Below are positions 57,701 to 64,000 of a DNA stretch of 64,000 nt, piece by piece. The DNA comes from Berberis thunbergii (lineage: Eukaryota; Streptophyta; Magnoliopsida; Ranunculales; Berberidaceae): the NCBI GenBank assembly GCA_003290165.1, contig QNQO01010774.1:34470-98469 (forward strand), in the 5' to 3' direction. The translations under genes and the position numbers were made by a program. How positions within the stretch are numbered: the first letter of the stretch is position 1; each line of letters opens with the position of its first letter. The notes under the pieces were generated by a model. The model had not been told where the DNA came from. It made no database searches and was given only the letters and a program-made list of their open reading frames with translations.

Positions 57701-58307
57701 CTTCACTTCATCTCTCTCGCAATACATTGAAGCTTCAGATCCCGTTCTTCTCGCAGGTCCGTCAAAATTAAAGCAACGGACTGATTCATCTTCTCCCTTC
57801 TTTTTTTTTTTTTTCAGCCCCTCTTCTTCTCTTGTATCACAGATTCTTCCACCTCTTCTCTTGCATCGAAGGCCCTTTCATCCTCCTCTTCACTTAATAG
57901 CAGATCACAGTAGCAAGAAGAGGACAATCACAACTCTTCTCTCCACAAAACCACCATTGCCAACCCTCTCTCTCGAAATCTCCCCGCCATCTTGATCTCC
58001 AACCAATCCTCACCCATTTCAGCCGCCATTAGGAAGAAAACGGGAAGAAGGAAAAAAAAAAAAAACTTAAGGAAAAAGGTTTTGCTTTTTTTTTTTTTTT
58101 TTTTTTTATATAAATGGTGGGTGGCTATTCGCCCCCACTAAAATTCTAAAAACAGTCCGCCCCTTAATCTTCACAAAATAAAACCCTAATCCTTAGTTTA
58201 TGAAAGCCCAAAACCAAGTCCAAATTCAATTTAGTAGCAACCCATCAACATTAGGGTTTACAAAAGAAATTTTTTTTTTATATTTATTTAATTAGGCGGG
58301 TATTACA
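54795..58307 (-). repeat. LTR copy 1 of the array (inner boundary estimated)
   Basis: The left edge is exact: similarity to the other copies starts at TGTCACGCC. The right edge is placed at TATTACA, where the minus strand reads TGTAATACCCGCC. A second PPT/LTR-start-like block (TGTAACACC on the minus strand) ends at 58477, so the LTR could be 170 bp longer. Contains the ferrochelatase fragment. Confidence 0.6.
56987..57750 (-). pseudogene. captured ferrochelatase 5' fragment, array copy 1
   Basis: On the minus strand a 5'-UTR-like leader (from about 57750) precedes an ATG at 57514: MESTALVPRINLSSSSRSD, a plastid transit region, then FSISCNKSKSLVSVISCC. The mature part reads [40 protein letters not shown] and [13 protein letters not shown], the N-terminal third of plant ferrochelatase, which inserts iron into protoporphyrin IX. 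Homology ends at the IGG, before the active-site His. No introns interrupt it, so it was probably acquired from mRNA. An extra T in the run at 57322-57328 shifts the frame. Confidence 0.9.
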
Positions 58308-58782
58308 ATATATACAACTCAAAAGAATCTCGTCCCGAGATTCGGTAGAGGAAAGAGAGTTAAGCGAATTTCAAAAATGCAACTTGTCAAACGAAAGAAG
58401 ATTTTAAAATAAAAATTTTCAATTGAATTTTAGTTGCATAAATTTTTATTGTCATTGAAAAAGTAGTGGTGTTACAATATATACAACTCAAAAGAATCTC
58501 GTCCCGAGATTCGCGAAAAGGGTTAACTAAAGATTCAAGATAACAATCCGCTACAAGAAAACGACACGGAATAATGTCATCCACTATTGACATTAAATAA
58601 GTTAGTCACAGATATCTCATCTCGAGATTCACGAAGAAAAAGAAACAATAATAAAAGTTCAAGGTTCACCCTTGTCACTTTTATCTCTAGACAGTTACAC
58701 TATTACTCTCCCATATCCACATTCCGAGGATCACCTAGACTCTACCCCAGCCTAGGCTAACCAAATGCTCTGATACCAAACT
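58308..58782 (-). other. internal region 1 with PBS
   Basis: About 475 bp with no coding potential. The word ACAACTCAAAAGAATCTCGT occurs twice, 170 bp apart. The PBS complement TGCTCTGATACCA is at 58767-58779, adjacent to the next LTR. Confidence 0.65.
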
Positions 58783-61700
58783 GTCACGCCCCGATTTTCG
58801 AAGGAAGCGAAAATCCCAAAATCCACTTAGGATTATCCGTTTCCCCCAAAACTCGGGACGTGAGAATTCAATAATAACAGAAACAAATAGCAGCAACACT
58901 AAACAACGAAAACGAATAAAAAGTCTAACCCGGAGAAGACTGACATGGCTAGCTCACTAGCGGAACTCCAATAATGCAGCTCAAAATCTCTAAACCTGAA
59001 AGACTACTCGGCTACATTCCAAAAGGAATGTACCCAAGAAGCAAAAGCTCACTCGGGTCAGCAATAAAGCCGGTGTGAGAAATCTTCATCCCAAAAATCA
59101 ATAAATCCGCACATGATAACATTAAAATAAACCAAACAATTAATAACCACACCATCAGGTAGTTCCTCAATGAGGCAATGGTGTTATTATCCTAATAAAT
59201 AAATATGCATCATTATTACTAATAAATAAAATTTATGACTTATCAATCCTCATAAATGCAACAACAATGCAATTCATAATCATATTAGACTATTATTGAA
59301 ATATTAAACAAACCCATTTTTCTACCTTTAGGAAGACGTGTAGTTCTCATTCAATGGTTGAATGAGCATTTAGTTTCTTCCTTTAAGGTAATCACGCACA
59401 TGCACAAAAGAAATCTCGCTACTTTTCCACAATCGCACTCTCCTCCTGTGCCGAACACACCTCACCCAAGTGTGCCTCCCTTGCCTTCGAAACCACTCGG
59501 AGCGTACATGTTCCAAGTGGGGTGCCACCTCGAGGAACATGTCATCACACCCGAAGTCCGATCCATGGCAAGTATTCTTCCTAAATCTACACGTACAACC
59601 GAACACACATGGAACGGTGCACCGATATGCAAGCAAGTCTGCATACCCATAATATCACATGTATACAAGCAAGTCTGTATACAAAACTTTCACATTCCTT
59701 TTTTTTTTCTCGGAGTTGTGGAAAGAGCATAAAATAATTAAATCCTCAAAACTCTTTTATGGTGACGCTTTGTCAACCATAAATAAATCAATCACAGTAT
59801 CCACCATTCTTTTGGGGAACAAGTAATATTTGACACATTGTCAATTCATACATCTCATCTATTTGCATCATATGAAAAACAATATGCATACCAATTCACA
59901 TAACAATACAAATACTCAAGTTAAAACAAGTGCTCAGTTGAATTCCATCCAATATCTCATATTTATTTAATAAAATATAAATTGGCTGGAACGCGAGTGC
60001 AACCCATAGAATCATGTAGTAAAAGGAACTACTTATATCAAATTATGTTCATTAGTTATTCATGCATATATAATATGCTAGATTATAGTATAACACCGAA
60101 CCATGTAATAAGCAGCAAAATTCAGCATATATGATCACCAGTCCACAAAAGATTTCTAAAAAAAATGGTTCTTCTAAACTTGTCTTGAGTTGAATTGCAA
60201 ACCAACTAGTGGTTTAAAACCAATAAACTTAAGCTCAATCCCCTGATCCAATCTAAATGATGAGGGGTTCATCATGTATAACTTAACAGATGTAACTAAA
60301 CCCAAAAATGACTAGTTCATGATTTAATCCTACTCAACAACTTTGCCAAGAAAGTCATATCTCCATATGGCATACAGCATCGATACACATGTAAATAATC
60401 CGAAATATATTTACTGTGAGCTCCCAAAAGAAATGAACTTCTCAACTTTATTGCTAATGCAACAAAAGTACACCAACAGTAAAAACTTGCCAACTAACAT
60501 TTGCAGTCAAACAAACAAACAACACACATTATATTGGCAAATTTGTTAAAACAAATTACTTTGGTAGTTTTGAAACACATTATCAAAATTTGTGAGTCCA
60601 TTCATTTCGGTGGCGCATTTCATCAAACATGTATGGGATAAAAACAAAACATGAAGGAAAAGAAACCTCAAACAAGCATCATAAATAAACAAAAACAGAT
60701 ACACGAGGTCATCATCACTCCACGTTCTCAATTCATACAAAATCTCAAAAGGAAAATGAAGAAAAACTCACATACAAGAAAGGAATGGAGAAAACTCACT
60801 GAAGAGATCGCAAACCGTAAAGGATTTCGCAACGGATCCACGCAATAACCCTTCATAGTCAATGCCATCATCCCATTCAGACAACATTAACACACCACCT
60901 CCACCATCACCACGCACTACCACTTCTTCCATTGTCAATCATCAACACCCCCAACACCTAAAGGGTGATCAACACCTCCTATGGAGGCATACCCTTCTTT
61001 ACTCTTTGGAGCCCTAACAACTGAAATTAACTGTGCCAATGGCCGTTGAAGAAACCGAAACATTCTGGGTAGTCGTATAATATCTGGATCAGCAAACAAG
61101 TTGAGCAAAAACGGTTGAACGTCATTAAATGTATCTGGTCCACCAAGATTGAAAAGCAGCACACCGACCTTTCTTCTACAGCTTCGGCAGAATGAGATTG
61201 TGAAACAGTCTCATCAAATGTGCACACTCCACTGCAAAATGTCTGCCCAACTAGATTTCTCTTATGACATGAGGACCATAAAGAGATGACTTCCCAGCAA
61301 AATTCACATTTTTTGGCATCAACCAAGTCAAATGCGACGGTAAGTGCCTTATGCATATCATGTTGTGTTGATCCTAGAGCTTTACAACAGCTAATAACAG
61401 ATACTAAAGACTTGCTCTTGTTACATGATATTGAGAACTCTTTTGTCACTACGAGAAGAAGAAGAAAGATTGATGCGAGGAACAAGTGCTGTGGATTCCA
61501 TGGTTCAAAAGGAAAGGACAAAAATCTCTCATTGATCTCAGTTGCAAATCAAACAACAACAAAAAGGGTTGTTTCCCTCTCGAAGCTCGTAGCAGCAGAT
61601 CTAAACCACACCTAAATTCCACACTCCCTCAATCTACCTCTGATTCATACTCAACTGAAGCAGAGCCGCAGACATAGCTCCTCTCTTCTTCACTTCATCT

Positions 61701-62289
61701 CTCTCGCAATACATTGAAGCTTCAGATCCCGTTCTTCTCGCAGGTCCGTCAAAATTAAAGCAACGGACTGATTCATCTTCTCCCTTTTTTTTTTTTTTTC
61801 AGCCCCTCTTCTTCTCTTGTATCACAGATTCTTCCACCTCTTCTCTTGCATCGAAGGCCCTTTCATCCTCCTCTTCACTTAATAGCAGATCACAGTAGCA
61901 AGAAGAGGACAATCACAACTCTTCTCTCCACAAAACCACCATTGCCAACCTCTCTCTCGAAATCTCCCCGCCATCTTGATCTCCAACCAATCCTCACCCA
62001 TTTCAGCCGCCATTAGGAAGAAAACGGGAAGAAGGAAAAAAAAAAAAACTTAAGGAAAAAGGTTTTGCTTTTTTTTTTTTTTTTTTTTTTATATAAATGG
62101 TGGGTGGCTATTCGCCCCCACTAAAATTCTAAAAACAGTCCGCCCTTAATCTTCACAAAATAAAACCCTAATCCTTAGTTTATGAAAGCCCAAACCAAGT
62201 CCAAATTCAATTTAGTAAGCAACCCATCAACATTAGGGTTTACAAAAGAAATTTTTTTTTTATATTTATTTAATTAGGCGGGTATTACA
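58783..62289 (-). repeat. LTR copy 2 of the array
   Basis: Nearly identical to copy 1, differing mainly by one-base indels in homopolymers. Contains the second ferrochelatase fragment. Confidence 0.6.
60974..61740 (-). pseudogene. captured ferrochelatase 5' fragment, array copy 2
   Basis: Same fragment and breakpoints as in copy 1. It lacks the extra T of copy 1 but has its own shifts: one more T near 61441-61444 and one fewer T near 61170-61173, so the frame breaks at other places. It cannot make an enzyme. Confidence 0.9.
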
Positions 62290-62765
62290 ATATATACAAC
62301 TCAAAAGAATCTCGTCCCGAGATTCGGTAGAGGAAAGAGAGTTAAGCGAATTTCAAAAATGCAACTTGTCAAACGAAAGAAGATTTTAAAATAAAAATTT
62401 TCAATTGAATTTTAGTTGCATAAATTTTTATTGTCATTGAAAAAGTAGTGGTGTTACAATATATACAACTCAAAAGAATCTCGTCCCGAGATTCGCGAAA
62501 AGGGTTAAACTAAAGATTCAAGATAACAATCCGCTACAAGAAAACGACACGGAATAATGTCATCCACTATTGACATTAAAATAAGTTAGTCACAGATATC
62601 TCATCTCGAGATTCACGAAGAAAAAGAAACAATAATAAAAGTTCAAGGTTCACCCTTGTCACTTTTATCTCTAGACAGTTACACTATTACTCTCCCATAT
62701 CCACATTCCGAGGATCACCTAGACTCTACCCCAGCCTAGGCTAACCAAATGCTCTGATACCAAAC
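62290..62765 (-). other. internal region 2 with PBS
   Basis: Same as internal region 1; PBS complement at 62750-62762. Confidence 0.65.
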
Positions 62766-64000
62766 TGTCACGCCCCGATTTTCGAAGGAAGCGAAAATCC
62801 CAAAATCCACTTAGGATTATCCGTTTCCCCCAAAACTCGGGACGTGAGAATTCAATAATAACAGAAACAAATAGCAGCAACACTAAACAACGAAAACGAA
62901 TAAAAAGTCTAACCCGGAGAAGACTGACATGGCTAGCTCACTAGCGGAACTCCAATAATGCAGCTCAAAATCTCTAAACCTGAAAGACTACTCGGCTACA
63001 TTCCAAAAGGAATGTACCCAAGAAGCAAAAGCTCACTCGGGTCAGCAATAAAGCCGGTGTGAGAAATCTTCATCCCAAAAATCAATAAATCCGCACATGA
63101 TAACATTAAAAATAAACCAAACAATTAATAACCACACCATCAGGTAGTTCCTCAATTGAGGCAATGGTGTTATTATCCTAATAAATAAATATGCATCATT
63201 TATTACTAATAATAAATTTATTGACTTATCAATCTCATAAAGCAACAACAATGCAATTCATAATCATATTAGACTATTATTGAAATATTAAACAAACCCA
63301 TTTTTCTAACCTTAGGAAGACGTGTAGTTCTCATTCAATGGTTGAATGAGCATTTAGTTTTCTTCCTTTAAGGTAATCACGCACATGCACAAAAGAAATC
63401 TCGCTACTTTTCCACAATCGCACTCTCCTCCTGTGCCGAACACACCTCACCCAAGTGTGCCCTCCCTTGCCTTCGAAAACACTCGGAGCGTAACATGTTC
63501 CAAGTGGGGTTGCCACTCGAGGAACATGTCATCACACCCGAAGTCCGATCCATGGCAAGTATTCTCCTAAATCTACACGTACAACCGAACACACATGGAA
63601 CGGTGCACCGATATGCAAGCAAGTCCTGCATACCCATAATACACATGTATACAAAGCAAGTCTGTATACAAAACTTTCACATTCTTTTTTTTTCTCGGAG
63701 TTGTGAAAAGAGCATAAAAATAATTAAATCCTCAAAACTCTTTTATGGTGACGCTTTGTCAACCATAAATAAATCAATCACAGTAATCCACCATTCTTTT
63801 GGGAAAAGTAATATTTGACACATTGTCAATTCATATCATCCATCTATTTGCATCATATGAAAAACAATATGCTTACCAATTCACATAACAATACAAATAC
63901 TCAAGTTAAAACAAGTGTCAGTTGAATTCCATCCAATATCTCATATTTATTTAATAAAATATAAATTGGCTGGAACGCGAGTGCAACCCATAGAATCATG
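62766..64000 (-). repeat. LTR copy 3, partial, with many small indels
   Basis: Starts at TGTCACGCC and runs off the window. From about 63100 onward it accumulates one-base indels relative to copies 1 and 2 (for example CTCAATTGAGG for CTCAATGAGG, GTGCCCTCCC for GTGCCTCCC). Confidence 0.8.

Larger units (their letters stand above)
54795..64000 (-). mobile_element. tandem LTR retrotransposon array with captured ferrochelatase
   Basis: The sequence repeats with starts at 54795, 58783 and 62766 (3,988 and 3,983 bp), each TGTCACGCCCCGATTTTCG. Before the second and third starts lies TGCTCTGATACCA, the complement of the tRNA-Met PBS, so the element runs on the minus strand and each start is an LTR 3' end. 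The array therefore reads LTR-internal-LTR-internal-LTR(part), running off the window. No gag or pol is present; the family is non-autonomous. Words like TCTCGTCCCGAGATTC before the LTR are seen in plant Ty3/gypsy (Tekay-like) elements. Most of the unit is LTR. Confidence 0.85.

Overview
This is repeat-dense nuclear DNA from a flowering plant, probably a eudicot. Supporting features are GT-AG introns, a plastid-type transit peptide, plant-only families (euAP2, ERD6-like sugar transporter, AGO4-type Argonaute), and Ty3/gypsy, Ty1/copia, L1, RTE, SINE, hAT and CACTA-like transposons nested in one another. Only two host loci can be argued for: an interrupted plastid RNA-binding (RRM) protein gene at 26912-33481, and a small two-exon secreted Cys-containing peptide at 6112-7495. 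No tRNA, rRNA or CRISPR locus was seen.

Layout. 1-3663 is a truncated minus-strand Ty3/gypsy element (protease, gag, PBS, 5' LTR). 3664-9560 is copy A of a duplicated block: copia gag remnant, then a 0.76-kb segment, then the 5' half of the RRM gene as a pseudogene split by a 279-bp TIR element. 10057-11366 is a cluster of long inverted repeats. 12575-20398 is an L1-like LINE split by gypsy element A (12781-19554), which keeps gag and an antisense ORF but has no recognisable pol, and carries a 70-bp minisatellite and a 189-bp triplication. 20399-24790 holds a copia LTR-like region, gag remnant and copy B of the duplicated block. A hAT-type element (25883-26779) sits just upstream of the RRM gene, whose second intron is full of small transposons.

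35402-54032 is gypsy element B, same family as A, with decayed gag, protease, RT, RNase H, integrase and an antisense ORF. It is interrupted by a 1,016-bp hAT-type element and by a 9,046-bp gene-capturing DNA transposon (41546-50591). The latter holds intron-containing pieces of at least six unrelated host genes, all on the + strand: acyl-CoA thioesterase (cyclic-nucleotide-binding domain), AGO4-like Argonaute (PIWI), ERD6-like sugar transporter, exportin-1, an integrin-linked-type kinase and a euAP2 factor. A kinesin-like stalk and a RING-like piece are also possible.

54795-64000 is a head-to-tail array of a minus-strand LTR retrotransposon, about 3,985 bp per unit, reading LTR-internal-LTR-internal-LTR. 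Its very long LTR contains an intronless fragment of a plastid ferrochelatase gene.

The most unusual content is therefore two independent gene-capture systems within 23 kb, one DNA transposon with co-oriented, intron-bearing fragments including an RNA-silencing gene, and one LTR retrotransposon with an intronless capture, now tandemly amplified.
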